DNA of 64,000 nt from Nymphaea colorata (taxonomy: Eukaryota > Streptophyta > Magnoliopsida > Nymphaeales > Nymphaeaceae): positions 12,746,704 to 12,810,703 of the forward strand of contig NC_045139.1 of NCBI RefSeq assembly GCF_008831285.2, read 5' to 3'. Shown in pieces: positions 46,549 through 58,640 of this stretch. The first letter of the stretch is position 1, and each line of letters opens with the position of its first letter. Both the position numbers and the translations under genes were made by a program. A model generated the notes under the pieces. The model was not told the DNA's origin and made no database searches. It saw nothing but the letters and a program-made list of their open reading frames with translations.

Positions 46549-47455
46549 CCACTACACTAGAATCGGTTTTCTTTAGAGAGGCCTGTCTTTCATAAAATTA
46601 TATGGCTGTGTTTGGTATTTCCTAAAAGAAATAGGTACTCATAGAAAATGTTTCATCGAATGGCGAAGAGGAAATGAAAAACCTTTTGTGGGATTTCCTT
46701 TTTGGGGCACATGCTCGGCTCATTTTTTCCATTTCACGGTCTTTCCCTGAGGGAGAAAAAGTTGGTACTCCTGATTAAGTTTCAAAGGGTATGAGATATA
46801 TGTTGATTAGGTTATTACGATCATGGTTTTTATATTATGTTTCATAGCTGAAATTCCTCTCCAATCGCCCTTCCCAACCTTCTGCACCCCAAGAAGAAAG
46901 AGCCTGTGCTCATCTTCTGTCCAAGGTACACCTACAATACGAAATCATACCCACGAAACATAGTTCTAGTTCCATGCCATTAACATCCACATATATCTAT
47001 ATCTAGACAAAGAAAAGGTGAAAAAGGAAACACCATGATGAATCTGTACCTCTCTTTCTTCCCTGAGATCTATTGGAGGCATGTCCACGTTCTACTACGG
47101 CTGATCCAAGTGCTCGTAGTGCAATGGGTTGCTCATGGTGACACTTTTGCGGAACGATCCGCGGTCACCACACACACCCCAAAGGGCATGAACCCATTTT
47201 CAATGCCTGTTCAGGAGTTGTGCCCATCGTTCCCAGACTAACAACTATGAGAAGACATTGGTGGTAGAAGCGGTAGCCGCCACAATGCAAACAATCAGAG
47301 AGAATGAGGGAGGTCTAGAGCTTTTATGTGACGATGGTGGGAGGGAGTGGCTTCTTCCTCTACTTCTTCCTTTTGTCCTGCCTTTTCTTTTCCCAAGTTG
47401 GCTGCAGCGATGGGAAAGGGTCTATTTGGTCTTTTTCCCAAGTTGTTAAGATAAC
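46549..47455 (+). repeat. Inner left arm of inverted repeat 2
   Basis: Pairs with 47480-48326. Shared words include CACTAGAATC at 46554, TGGCTGTGTTTGGTATTTCC at 46602 and TTTGTCCTGCCTTTTCTTTT at 47371. The centre lies near 47466 with a very short loop containing a T-run. Confidence 0.88.
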
Positions 47456-47479
47456 GATGACAAATCAGCTTTCTTTTTT

Positions 47480-49216
47480 TTTTTGGCAATCGTTATTGTG
47501 AAGAAGACTCAACCACCCTTTCCGATCGCGCAGCCAACTTGGGGAAAAGAAAAGGCAGGACAAAAAGAAAAAGCACAGGAAGGACCATCGACATAAAAAG
47601 CTCTAGACCTCCCTCATTCTCTCTGCATTGTTTGCATTGTGGCGGCTGCTGCTTCTACCACCAGTGTCTTCTCACAGTTGTTAGTCTGAACGATGGGCAC
47701 AACTGCTGAACATGCATTGAAAATGGGTTCATGCTCTTCGGGGTGTGTGTGGTGACTGCAGATCTTTTGCAAAAGTATCACCATAAGCAACCTATCGCAG
47801 TACGAGCACGTGGATCAGCCGCAGCAGTAGCAGAAAGCGGACATGCCTCCAACAGATCTCCGGAAAGAAAGCGAGGTACAGATTCATCATGGTGTTTCTT
47901 TTTTCTGATGTTAATGACATGAAACTAGACCGATGTTTCTTGGGTATGATTTCCTATTGTACAGAAGAAGAGCACAGGCTCTTTCTTCTTGGGGTGCAGA
48001 GGGTTGGGAAGGGCGATTGGAGAGGAATTTCAACTATGAAACATAATATAACAATCATGATCGTAATAACTTAATCAACATATATTTTGAAACTTAATCA
48101 GTAGTACCCAGCTCTTCTCCCTCACGGAAAGACCGTGAAATGGAAAAAGGAGCCGACCATGTTCCAGAAAAAGGAAATGGCGCAAAAGGCTTTTCATTTC
48201 CTCTTCTCCATTCGATGAAACACTTTTTTATGAGTACCTATCTTTTTTTAGGAAATAACAAACACAGCCATGTAATTTTATTAAATAGGGTCCTCGTGCC
48301 CAAAGAAAACTGATTCTAGTGTATGAGTTCCACCGCTACCAAATCTTCTAAATGAACCGGATCTAGTGTTGTCCGATCCATTTAAGAGGGCCTAAATCAG
48401 AAAAGGTTTGTGGTTTAGGAGACCAACAGATCGGAACTGCGAGCTACTTGCGTCCTCAACACTAAGCCTCGGCATTATCAACACTAAGCCTCGGCATTAG
48501 GCAAGCCCTACATCTAAAAATCAGGCTCGACCTGACTCAGAAAATCTAAGCTTGACTATGACTTGAGCTCGACTAGATTAAATTTAAAAATATTTTTTTA
48601 ATATAAAATAATACATAAATATAATTAATGATAATAAAATATTGTATATATATATATAAATTAATTAAAAAATTAAAAAAATAAATTACCGAACTCGAAT
48701 GGAGCTTATTGGGCCCATATGATCCGGCCCAAGAGTCGGGCCAGCCCAAATACCTTTTTCTCAGGCCGCACAGCCCGAGCCCGTACCTGGCGGCGGCTGG
48801 CCTGGTGCCGAGCCTTATTCAACACTCCTTTCGAGGGAAAATCTATCATTTGAGAATACCCAACGACTACCAACATGAAAGGGCGATTCGGTCTTCCGAT
48901 TCCCACTACTCCCGCTATACAAGTCCTCCATGTCTGCTTTGTGAGATAGCAGCAGTAACACGGTTGTTTTATCGGTGTTGTATCAGGCAGAAGCTTGAGC
49001 GAGGTGAAAGGCTTGTATCAGGCAGAAGATTTGCAGTTTTGCTAACTCAGTAACGGTGACAAGGTGGAAATTCAAGAAGCCATCCTTTTTTCCATATCAT
49101 CTGGCAGCGTTCTTTCTCCACCTCTGTTGCCACCGCCACCGCCACCAGGTACCTTGAAATGGTCCACCGTTTTTCACTCTGCTTTTGTTGTGAGTTTTTC
49201 CTGTTTTTCTCTTCTT
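47480..49216 (-). repeat. Right arm of inverted repeat 2
   Basis: Pairs with the inner left arm up to 48326 and with the outer left arm from 48365 on. It is continuous except for the MITE at 48485-48817. The right edge, CTTCTT at 49211-49216, is where similarity to the left arm stops at the copia-2 LTR. Confidence 0.87.
48485..48817. mobile_element. hAT MITE, 333 bp
   Basis: Inverted ends are TAAGCCTCGGCATTAGGC on the left and TAAGGCTCGGCACCAGGC as complement of the right. The target duplication is TCAACAC, seen left at 48478-48484 and right at 48819-48825. The opposite arm has one copy at 44417-44424 and no insert. The right subterminal region carries CCCGAGCCCGTACCTGGCGG-type words as in hAT-1, so hAT-1-like transposase may have moved it. 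The interior is AT-rich and non-coding. The left end is duplicated in tandem (48463-48484). Confidence 0.88.
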
Positions 49217-49739
49217 CACAATGGTGAATGAAATCATCAGTACGTATGATAGATCTTCGTGCCCGCATAGGTGGTTTGGCTTCTCAAAATGAAAGGGGTC
49301 TCGAATGAAGGAGGTTTCGAGTTCAATATTGAGCCTATGAATCTTTAAGTACAGGGCAGAAACAAGAGAAGATGTTCTAGGGGGGAAGGAAGGAGCGTCC
49401 ACTATCAAAAGCATTTCACCTAAAAAGGACTAGGACACGGTAATTGCTTTTAATATGTGTAGTTGAGTCTACTTTCATTGATGGGGCACTCGGAGTGTAG
49501 AGACTTTCCTTTCCATTTCATTTGGGGAAATCTTGCTTTTTAGTATTCAATATCCTGCTTTGCAACTTTGTGGGTGCATATGCTACTGATTGTGTATGCT
49601 TCCAGTTGAGTTTGGGCGTTTGATTAACCAAAGCAGCGGCTAGCTGTATACTTGAAAATGTCAAGTTTTTATGGAGATAGAAGAGGCAGACGGTTGAATT
49701 TTAAGAACAAATTCAAATGGATATGATGGAAATTTATCC
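49217..49739. other. Unassigned DNA
   Basis: Between the right arm of inverted repeat 2 and copy B. No gene or repeat recognised. Confidence 0.4.
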
Positions 49740-50134
49740 ACGCCTGGAATGCACAGAAGAAAAATCGAAAAAACTGAAAGCCCATCGCCAAGCTTCTTTC
49801 AATCATGAGCATGACATATTAGACAGAGTAAGTATTAGGTAGCGTAAGCATTTAATTTGAGGTGCTTTTCTTTGTTGCACGTATGCTAATTTATATGTTG
49901 TGGGTCGAGACCTAGCCACCTGACATGACTCTGCCTTACCTTTGGACATCATATGCACATATGACATACACAAGTAACAAAACCCATACATTTATTGGCC
50001 GACCTTTTCCGTTTTTTAGACAAAATTGTTGGGAAAAATCTGCCCACATCAGCATATAAATGAATGACCTCCTTGTCACTCTTTCCTGACCTAGCAGAAA
50101 ATCTTTTGCAGTGGATATATATATACATATATGT

Positions 50135-50165
<31 letters not shown>

Positions 50166-51545
50166 CACACATTTGGCAACCCGTCCATTGGAGGCACATT
50201 CTACACGTATAAGACATCTGGATAGATGATTGGTCGGTAGAATTCAACAATCCTGCATATACATATCATTGCAAAACATTTTTTATGAGATGGCTGCCTT
50301 TGGCTATGGGGCCCACACAATTGTGGCTCCTTTTGATTGGCCTTTAATGTCCTAATTACTTGATGACAGCAAAGCATACTACTAACCAGAAAGTAGGTGG
50401 CACTGCCAACGGTCACCATTGTTGCCAAAAAAATTCGAAATTCCAGTGGGAGGATAAGGCAGTTGCACTGCCAACAGACACTCCCAACGGCTTTTTTCGA
50501 TGGAAAAGGAAATACCCAAACCTCAGTAGCCATCTCTGCCCATTAACCATTCACCAAAATGGTGTGGTGGGAGGTTTGGGGCATTGGCTCAAATCAAAGG
50601 CTTGCCTTGTTATCTACATTCATTGTCGTTTTTAGCTGCATTTGCATATCTTAAGTTGTGAAATGTGAATATTTCTAGGCTGGAACCACGCATGATTATT
50701 CAATAAATTAGTTGAAGAGTTGTGCAGTACAGAAGTGTCCATCCACACACACACACACACGTGCACGCGTGCAAGCATATTCTTGAATTAGGAACACAGG
50801 GATTTAAAATTCACATTATTGTACATTTCAAATTAGATTATCATCTAAACCTGCACAATGAAGATAACATGTTCTACTAGGCAATAAATTAGATTATCAT
50901 CTTAATAGCCACCACAAACTCTTAACAGAAAGGGAAAAATATGAGGTTATTCTGAACAATGAAGATACTTGAAGCATTACATAATCAAATGGCATCAAAC
51001 CACAGGCCACTCGAAGTAAAATCAGAAGCATCATTGTTTTTCTTAATGATGTACAGTATGTACACTAATGTGCATTTTCTTATTAATGCAGCATTCTGTG
51101 TGTTAATAAGGTTTGTTCTTGTGACCATTTTCAGTACATATAAAACTGTTTGCAGCAAACATTTTCAGTGCAATATTGGACATTTGCTTATTGCAAAGAA
51201 ATCTATGATTCTTATGCATTGCATCCTAGTTAAACTTAAACCATAATTGGAACCAGGCTTTTTTTGTGTATTTTTCTTTAATTAGGATTGCTTTCATGCC
51301 TATGCTGTGGGCTGTGCTTTTAGGGTAAGTTGCTTCCTGCCATGTTTAGAATCAATTTAATCTGATCAATAATTTTGTGAAGTAGCACCTCTCTCTACCT
51401 AGATTTCTTAAAGTCGGTACTTGACATTGTAAGAGCTAGAGACTTCAATCTTGCAAATTTTAACCATTTGATCTGGCCTTAGCCTTTGGATTGGGGAAAT
51501 TAGACTTGGACACAGATGGACACCATCCTCTATGAATTTGGTAGC
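49740..51545 (-). repeat. Duplicated segment, copy B (inverted)
   Basis: Reverse complement of copy A 24233-26120. Shared words include GTTGAATTCTACCGACC near 50240 (complement) and the stretch at 51400-51530 that matches A 24250-24390. Its left part (49790-50100) has 300 bp absent from A. An (AC)n/(AT)n patch is at 50118-50170 and a (CA)n at 50742-50760. The right end at 51545 adjoins unit D copy 2. Confidence 0.85.
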
Positions 51546-53085
51546 TGATATGATATATAGTAACAACTGGCAATATAGCAGCCCCCTTACAAGAAGTTCT
51601 CTAAATATATAGTGCCCATGTCATGTCGGCAAGAATGTCTCCTTAAAAGACATTTTTGGCATAGTGGTAGTGCCATGGTGCCTAGTGAAAATTTAGGATC
51701 GTAGCCTTGTGGTATTGGGAATGCTAATATGATATTGTTGAACTGGGAATACTAATATGATACATATGATATACGTGAGAATTTAGGATCCTTGCCCCTT
51801 TGCTGAAATTCTCTACCTGAGAATTGGGATTCTCTGGCCTGATTGTTATAGGCCTGTGTGAGGAGTCTGCTGAGTGAGTTACATTATTTTTTAATTTGCT
51901 CTTAATAAAATGGCATGGGAACTCTTTCCTAGTAGGTTTGCATTAGAAAGCATAGGCAACATGGTCAAAATCTACTTAAGTAAGCTAGTGGCTAGCAATT
52001 TAGTACATTTTTGCTGGCATGTCACTTTCATTGACTAGTCAAGGTTTTTTTTTTTGGCTTAAAAAAAAACAAAGAAAACCTACCTGCAACACTTTGGATG
52101 CTCTTATAAAATAAAAAAATAACAAAAGTAGAAGATCTAACTTGGTTTTCCACTACGGAAGACCACCATTGGCCTCAAGGATCAATAGTGCAAGACCTGA
52201 TATTTATACTCTCTTTTTATAATAATTTTCCTTATTTATTTTGCAACCCCATATCAATGACCCTCCTTATTGATAGCAATGCTATTATTATTTTAATTGT
52301 TTTTTTACCACTACAGATATAATTTCTTTATAGGTTGCGGCATTATCTTTATAAACAATAATAACCTTCATTTGTTGGCAAGATTTTGTTTAATAATGTT
52401 TCATATTATGCATAATGCTTTCCATTTCCATCCTCCCTCAAACTTAAGAGACCAAATTGGGAAGACCAACAGAAATTTCGAACGAATTTTTTTGTAATAC
52501 CAAGCTGATGACCCTCCTTGTTGATAATAATAACATTATTATTTTTGTTTGTGACTTTACCTCCACAGATATCGTTACCATGTAGGTCATAACATTATTT
52601 TCAACAATAATGACATTCCTTTTGTTGTGAAAATTTTGTTTGATAATGTTAAATACTTTGCATAGTGTCTTCTCACTGTAACAATGTTGGCCTATGGCCA
52701 GGGGTGAAGAACGAGTCGAGCTACTCGAACTTGACTCGTTTAAACTTGACTCGTAAGCGAGTTCGAGCTACATCATTTGTTGAACGAGTTGAGCTCGAGT
52801 TTATTAGTCGACTCGTTCAACTAATCGAGTCGAGTTTGAGTTCACTGAACTTGAACGGTTAAAGCTCAACTTGGCTCGAAAATGTGACCGACTCATTTTT
52901 TAATTGAAAAACCAGTTTTCGAAAATGTCTCAGGTGGGAAACTTGCTTTTCACTTTTCAGTGTTCCTTTTTGTTCTCCCTCTCTTGTTTTGAAACTTTGT
53001 GCCTTGTTCTCCCTCTCTCGTTTTGAAACTTTTTGTGCCCAAATGCAAACCCTAACCTAACTCCTAAATCCTCTGCCCCCTTCAG

Positions 53086-53475
53086 CCTTGAAGGTTTTTG
53101 TCGCAGCTGGTAGCTCCACTTCAGCCTACAAGGTTCCTGCCTGCAGCAAAGAGGGCAAGTTTCCTGCTTGCATGTATGTAGTTCTCTCTCTCTCTCTCTC
53201 TCTCTTGCTTTCTTTCTGTATTTTATTCAGCCCAGTGCTTTTTTGGCGTACTGTTTGTACATGTGTGCGGATAGATGTTCAGTCTTCAAGGTTCCTATCG
53301 TAGTCGGCAGCTCTACTTCAGCCTTCAAGGTTCCTGCCTACAGCAAAGAGGGCAAGTTTCCTGCGTGCATGTATGTAGTTCTTTCTCTCTCTCTCTCTCT
53401 TCCTTTCTTTCTGCATTTTATTCAGCCTAGTGCTTTTCTGGTGTACTGTTTGTACATGTGTGCGGATAGATGTAT
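53086..53475 (+). repeat. 197-bp tandem duplication inside the 3.5-kb element
   Basis: Two units starting near 53086 and 53283 share GCAAAGAGGGCAAGTTTCCT, a (CT)n tract and GTTTGTACATGTGTGCGG. Each could carry a small exon followed by GTATG. Confidence 0.88.
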
Positions 53476-54220
53476 ATTCTGTTGGTGATCATTTGTAAAT
53501 GTGCAAGTATGAGACGGGGAGAGATTTTCCTTTTTAAGAGTGTGGATTAACAAAATAGAAAAGCCTAATGTTGTCTTTTGTGGGTCAGAATCTGTTTGGT
53601 CATTCATCACACTTCTATTTGATATAGAATTTAAGTTCTAATCAGCAGTAAGGTATTTCATAAGTTCCGAAGAAGCAAGTTCATGTTATAGAAACTACCT
53701 CTGTATATATGCAAGGGGCCAAGCAGGTAAGAGGATGATGAAGGTTTCTTTTCTTCTTTGTCTGCATATTGAATGATCTCTGCTAATTTCTATTGCATTC
53801 CAATACTCCGTCTCTTTCTTTCTTGCTTTCTCCTTTGTTTCTCTCTTTTGTCTCTCTATGTGTGTGTGTGTGCGAGATTGCCAATCAGGGAATGAAATGT
53901 TTCAGGTATTTAGGCTCAGTTTTGACAGGTTTGTGTGCTTGAATTGGATTCAAAATCTAGGTGGACATCAGATATGGAAGTTGACAAACCATTATGTGCT
54001 GGCATCCGATGCTTGAATTAGGCATTTGTGATAAACTTTATTTTTGGTCATCTATGTTTTCTACTTTTTTAGTTAATTTCTCATTGCAAAGATTCTTTCA
54101 AAGATTCCAACTATTTTGTCTAGGCTTATTTGTTCATGCAGCAACAAATAAATTTGTATTTGAGCAATTGTTTTAGTTGGGATAATCAACCTGTTATTTT
54201 TAGTGTACTTAGATTGCAAC

Positions 54221-54606
54221 CTCTGTCACACGGGTACTCCACACGGCACGGGTACTACGGCCCTGGGTATGGCAAGGTACTGCATTGACCGTACCGGGTG
54301 CGGTCAACGCAACCAAGGTCTTTTTTTACCTTTTTCAGACTTGGTCAAACTTGACTAAGTCCAAATTTGTCCGATTTTAATGTTAACGATTTTTACAGTT
54401 TAACTTAAACCATTTTAACGTTAAAATTTTCGAAACCCTCATTTTAATGTGCCACTTCCCTCTTTTTTCTTCATTTTAACTTCTATATATGTATGTGCAT
54501 GTGTGTGTACGGACGTACCCTGCACTCAAGTTTTTTAAAAATAGTCCGTACCCGTACGTGCACCGGCACCCGTACTTGCATCCGTACCCGTACCTATGTG
54601 ACATAG
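54221..54606. mobile_element. CTATGTCACA-family MITE, copy 3 (386 bp)
   Basis: Ends CTCTGTCACACGGGTAC (54221) and, as complement, CTATGTCACATAGGTAC (54606). Flanking 8-mers ATTGCAAC and TTTGCAAC agree at seven positions. Inside are CGTACCC words and a short TATATATGTATGTG tract near 54484. It sits just upstream of an exon-like segment, in what looks like an intron. Confidence 0.85.
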
Positions 54607-54629
54607 TTTGCAACTAAACATGTTTGCAG

Positions 54630-54721
54630 TACTATAGGCAAGGAAGTTCTTAAGTTAGTGGAGTCAACACTCTCAAAGGGCGCTCGACCAAGTGGCCAAA
54701 GAAAGGCATCTGATTCTGTTG
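54630..54721 (+). other. Exon-like segment inside the 3.5-kb element
   Basis: Bounded by an acceptor (TGTTTGCAG) and a donor (GGTGAGT), it stays open in one frame for 29 codons, including GKEVLKLVESTLSKGA. The peptide is not recognised. Together with the 197-bp repeats it suggests that the element carries fragments of a host gene. Confidence 0.4.
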
Positions 54722-55659
54722 GTGAGTCTTTTTTTCTTACCATAGCACTTGTTTCCTCAATCTGTTTGTTGAAGAAAAATGTCAGTTAATGTCCAATCTT
54801 CATGATTGTGTGAAGAGCTTTTGTGTGCATGCATGTACGTACCCTGAATTCCATGAAGAACTTCTGTGTGTGTGCATGTATGTAGTTCTCTCTCTCTCTA
54901 TCTCTCAGACTGATTGGCAATCAAGCCTTTGGCCCTGGCTTGGTAACAGAATTGAACAGGCATATGCTGGTAAAGCAGGGTAGCTCTAGCCTACTAAGGG
55001 CTGGGCCTGCATTTTTTCTGAACTTTCTATCGGAATGCATGGCTGTGCTTGGTCAGCACCCTTTGAGAAGCAGTTTAAGGATGTCTTGACTGCAAGGACT
55101 GAGGTTGAGACTCATGGACTTTGGTGGTCTTAACAATATCTTCTGTTACTTAGGAAGTCCCTAAGCATTATGTTTTCCTTGCAGAATCTGAGGGCTCATG
55201 AATCTAGGCAACAAATTTTCATATCTCAACATTTCTTGATGTCTCTTTATTTGTTTCCTGTTATCAGCCTTTCTCTTTGTTTTTTCTGAACAGATTATCT
55301 CCAGGTGGAGTCTCAAGTGGAAGCCAGCTGAGGCATAAAAGAAGAGCCTATGTTTATGGTGAACTTGCTTAGCACAGAAACACTGAAATATCTACATGTG
55401 GGTGGGAAGTATGGCTCGAAGACACTATTATACCCACTAAGTTGATGTTCTGTGCAAAAGAAATTGCATTTAAATATTTTATTCGTTGGTAGGAAGAGAA
55501 TTGTTTGCTAGGTTAATTTAGAAGAGAAGACGGGTGAATTTTGTGTCATAGTATCATTTTCCAGTTGAAAGGGAAAACGAGGAATCCAGCTGATGTCTTC
55601 TACTGTTGGATCATCTCCAGCACCTTTATAAGGTCCAATGACAAAGCAGCTAGGCCCTC

Positions 55660-55756
55660 TGGCCTCTAGAGGAAAAAGCCGCCACCTTTGGAGATGTTAC
55701 TCTTCCCACCATTGTATCGGGTGAGCTCAACTTTGCGAAGGGGTTCCTATCAGTAA

Positions 55757-55816
<60 letters not shown>

Positions 55817-57118
55817 CGAAATTTTATATTAAAGAAGCATCCCCAAGAATATAACATATCCGTGACTTAACGTGATTAGCAAAAGTTGAAGATTAAGAAG
55901 GGAAAAAAATAAATCCCCACCATGATGACATAATATAGTTATACGATGAGTATCAAACGAGTTTGTCGAGCCTTAATCGAATCGAGCTCGAGCTCAACAA
56001 GCAACTGTGAGTATCAAACAAGTTTGTCGAGCCTTAATCGAGTCGAGCTCGAGCTCAACACATGACTGCCGAGTCGAGTCGAGCTGTTGTGGTCGAGCTA
56101 TTCTCGAGCTCGAGCTTTCCTTTAGTTGAGCCGAGTTCGAGCTGACTGAACTCGGGCTCGACTCGGCTCGTGTTTACCCCATAAGTAAGAGCATGGTAAC
56201 CAGGATTTATGAAATTTATAAAAGTGGAGATCTTTTATTGGATTTAAGTTTATTTTGTGGGAGGTTTCCCCCTTTCGACAGTACATTTTACATTTTGTGG
56301 GAGGAGAAGTTTAAGCTTGAGAAGGAGGTTTACAGAGGTCGATATTAAAGCAGCTTCAACGCGGGGAAGAGTGGCTGCCAGGCAAGCAGTATTGGTGCGG
56401 GGAAGAGGTAAGTGTTCCATCCCTACTTCTTCTCTCTCTCATGTTTCCTTTCTCGGTTTTCGTCATCTTCCAACTTATCTCATTGCTTTTCTTGTTCGAC
56501 AGGTCCAAGGTTTCATCTTCTTCTCAAATAGTTTCTTCTCCATTGTCTTCTCTTCTCTCCTTTACCTGCATCGGCGTTGTCCTGTCGTCTGCATCTATAG
56601 TTTCTTTCTTCTCTTTCTCTTTCTTTCTCTCTCTCTCTCTCTAAGAAAGTGGAAGAGAAAAAACAATTGAAAGCAATAGGCAGCATATCTCAGTTCCTCT
56701 TTTCCCTCTCTATGTTAATATTGTTCGGCACTATCATTTGCTCCTTTCTCTTCTCCTGGACAAAGACTTGCTGCTCAATCTCATCATTAATTGATGTTCG
56801 CAGCTTCCTCTTCTTGTCCACAAAGATGTGCCGCTTTATCATTGTCAATGTTCCTTCTCCACTAAAATTCTTCCTGCTTTTGCATAACTATATTATGAGT
56901 TCTTCTTTTTCTATTTTGTTGTTGATGTTGAATAGTGAATAGTTCCTATTTATTTTTTCCCTAAAGTTAGTATAAAATATCCTTTCCACAAGTGACTATT
57001 GCCCTTCCAATTGCTGATTCCCGCTGTTTTTCAAATTTTTTCGAGATATGTGGACATTGTTATGGCTTCGGAGAAGGGGAAGATAAAACACTGCAAGATC
57101 CAAGTATAAGATGCCTAT
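55660..57118 (+). repeat. Tandem duplication unit 1 (about 1.46 kb)
   Basis: Starts near GCCGCCACCTTTGGAGATG and includes the right end of the hAT-like element, an (AT)n array (55758-55816), and the first part of unit D with its exon-like segment. The same order recurs in unit 2. Confidence 0.85.
56315..56407 (+). other. Conserved exon-like segment of unit D, second copy
   Basis: Open to a consensus donor (AGAG|GTAAGT at 56408). The peptide EVDIKAASTRGRVAAR matches that of the first copy with conservative changes. Confidence 0.4.
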
Positions 57119-58640
57119 GCATTGTATCGGGTGAAAGCCGCCACCTTTGGAGATGTTACTCTACCCACCATTGTATCGAGTGAAACCATCTAGAGGAGAA
57201 AGCCGCTACCTTTGGAGATGTTACTCTTCCCACCATTATATCGGGTGAGCTCAACTTTCCAAAGGGGTTCCTATCAGTAAGCATATATATATATAATATA
57301 TATATACAGCGAAATTTTATATTAATGAAGCATCTCCAAGAATATAAAATATATGTGACTTAATGTGATTAGCAAAAGTATAAGATTAAGAAGGGAAAAA
57401 AATAAATCGCCACCATGATGACATAATATAGTTATACAATGAGTATCGAACAAGTGTGTCGAGACTTAATCGAATCGAGCTCGAGCTCAGTAAGTAAATG
57501 TGAGTATCAAACGACTTTGTTGAGCCTTAAGAGTCGAGCTCGAGCTCAACACGTGACTGCCGAGTCAAACTTGAGCTGCTGTGGTCGAGCTATTCTCGAG
57601 CTCAAGCTGAGCCGAGCTCGTGGTTTCCTTTAGTCGAGCCGAGTTCGAGCTGACTGAACTCGGGTCCCCATCTCACTCTCTGTCTCTCTTTTGTGATTAA
57701 AGCTTTTATCCGTCTATTTCTTCCATAAGTAAGAGCATGGTAACCAGGATTTATGAAATTTTTAAAAGTGGAGATTTTTTGTTGGATTTAAGTTTATTTT
57801 GTGGGAGGTTTCCCCTTTTCGACAGTATATTTTACAGTTTGTGGGAGGAGAAGTTTAAGCTTGAGAAGGAGGTTTATGGAGGTCGATCTTAAAGCAGCTT
57901 CAACACGGGGAAGAGTGGCTGCTAGGCAAGCAGTACTGGTGTGGGGAAGAGGTAGGTGATGCATCCCTACTTCTTCTCTCTCTCACATTTCCTTTCTCTC
58001 GGTTTTCGTCATCTTCCAACTTATCTCATTGCTTTTCTTTTTCGACTGGTCTAAGGTTTCCTCTTCTTCTCAGATAGTTTCTTCTCCATTGTTTCCTCTT
58101 CTCTCCTTTACTTGCATCTGTGTTGTCATGTCGTGTGTATCTATAGTTTCTTCTCTCTCTCTTTCTCTCTAAGAAAGTGGAAGAGAAAAAACAATTGAAA
58201 GCAATAGGCAGCATATCTCAGTTCCTCTTTTCCCTCTCTATGTTAATATTGTTCAGCACTATCATTTGCTCCTTCTCTTCTCCTAGACAAAGACTTGCTG
58301 CTCAATCTCATCATTAATTGATGTTCGCAGCTTCCTCTTCTTGTCCTCAAAGATGTGCCGCTTTATCATTGTCAATGTTCCTTCTCCACTAAAATTCTTC
58401 CTGCTTTTGCATAACTATATTATGAGTTTTTCTTTTTCTATTTTGTTGTTGATGTTGAATAATGAATAGTTCCTATTTATTTTTTCCCTAAAGTTAGTAT
58501 AAAATATCCTTTCCATAAGTGACTATTGCCCTTCCAATTGCTGATTCCTGCTGTTTTCCAAATTTTTTCGAGATATGTGGACATTGTTATGGCTTCGGAG
58601 AAGGGGAAGATAAAACACTGCAAGATCCAATTATAAGATG
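57119..58640 (+). repeat. Tandem duplication unit 2 (about 1.52 kb)
   Basis: The junction at 57118 joins AAGATGCCTATGC to ATTGTATCGGGTG. Unit 2 has a further small repeat of the first 65 bp (CCACCTTTGGAGATGTTACT twice) and a shorter AT array. The hAT-like right end is altered here: about 60 bp of other sequence replace its final TTTACCCC part. Confidence 0.83.
57860..57951 (+). other. Conserved exon-like segment of unit D, third copy
   Basis: Third copy, peptide MEVDLKAASTRGRVAAR. The donor is weaker (GTAGGT). This copy comes from the tandem duplication. Confidence 0.4.

Larger units (their letters stand above)
52699..56181. mobile_element. hAT-like element with CGAGCTCGAG-rich ends (3.5 kb)
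   Basis: The left end reads CAGGGGTGAAGAACGAG, and the complement of the right end TGGGGTAAACACGAG. Both subterminal regions are dense in GAGTCGAGC and GAGCTCGAGC. Copy 1 of unit D has no insert here, which supports insertion. The target duplication is not clear because the empty site is itself repetitive (ATGGCC words). No transposase is recognised. The interior holds a 197-bp tandem duplication, a nested MITE and exon-like segments. Confidence 0.72.
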
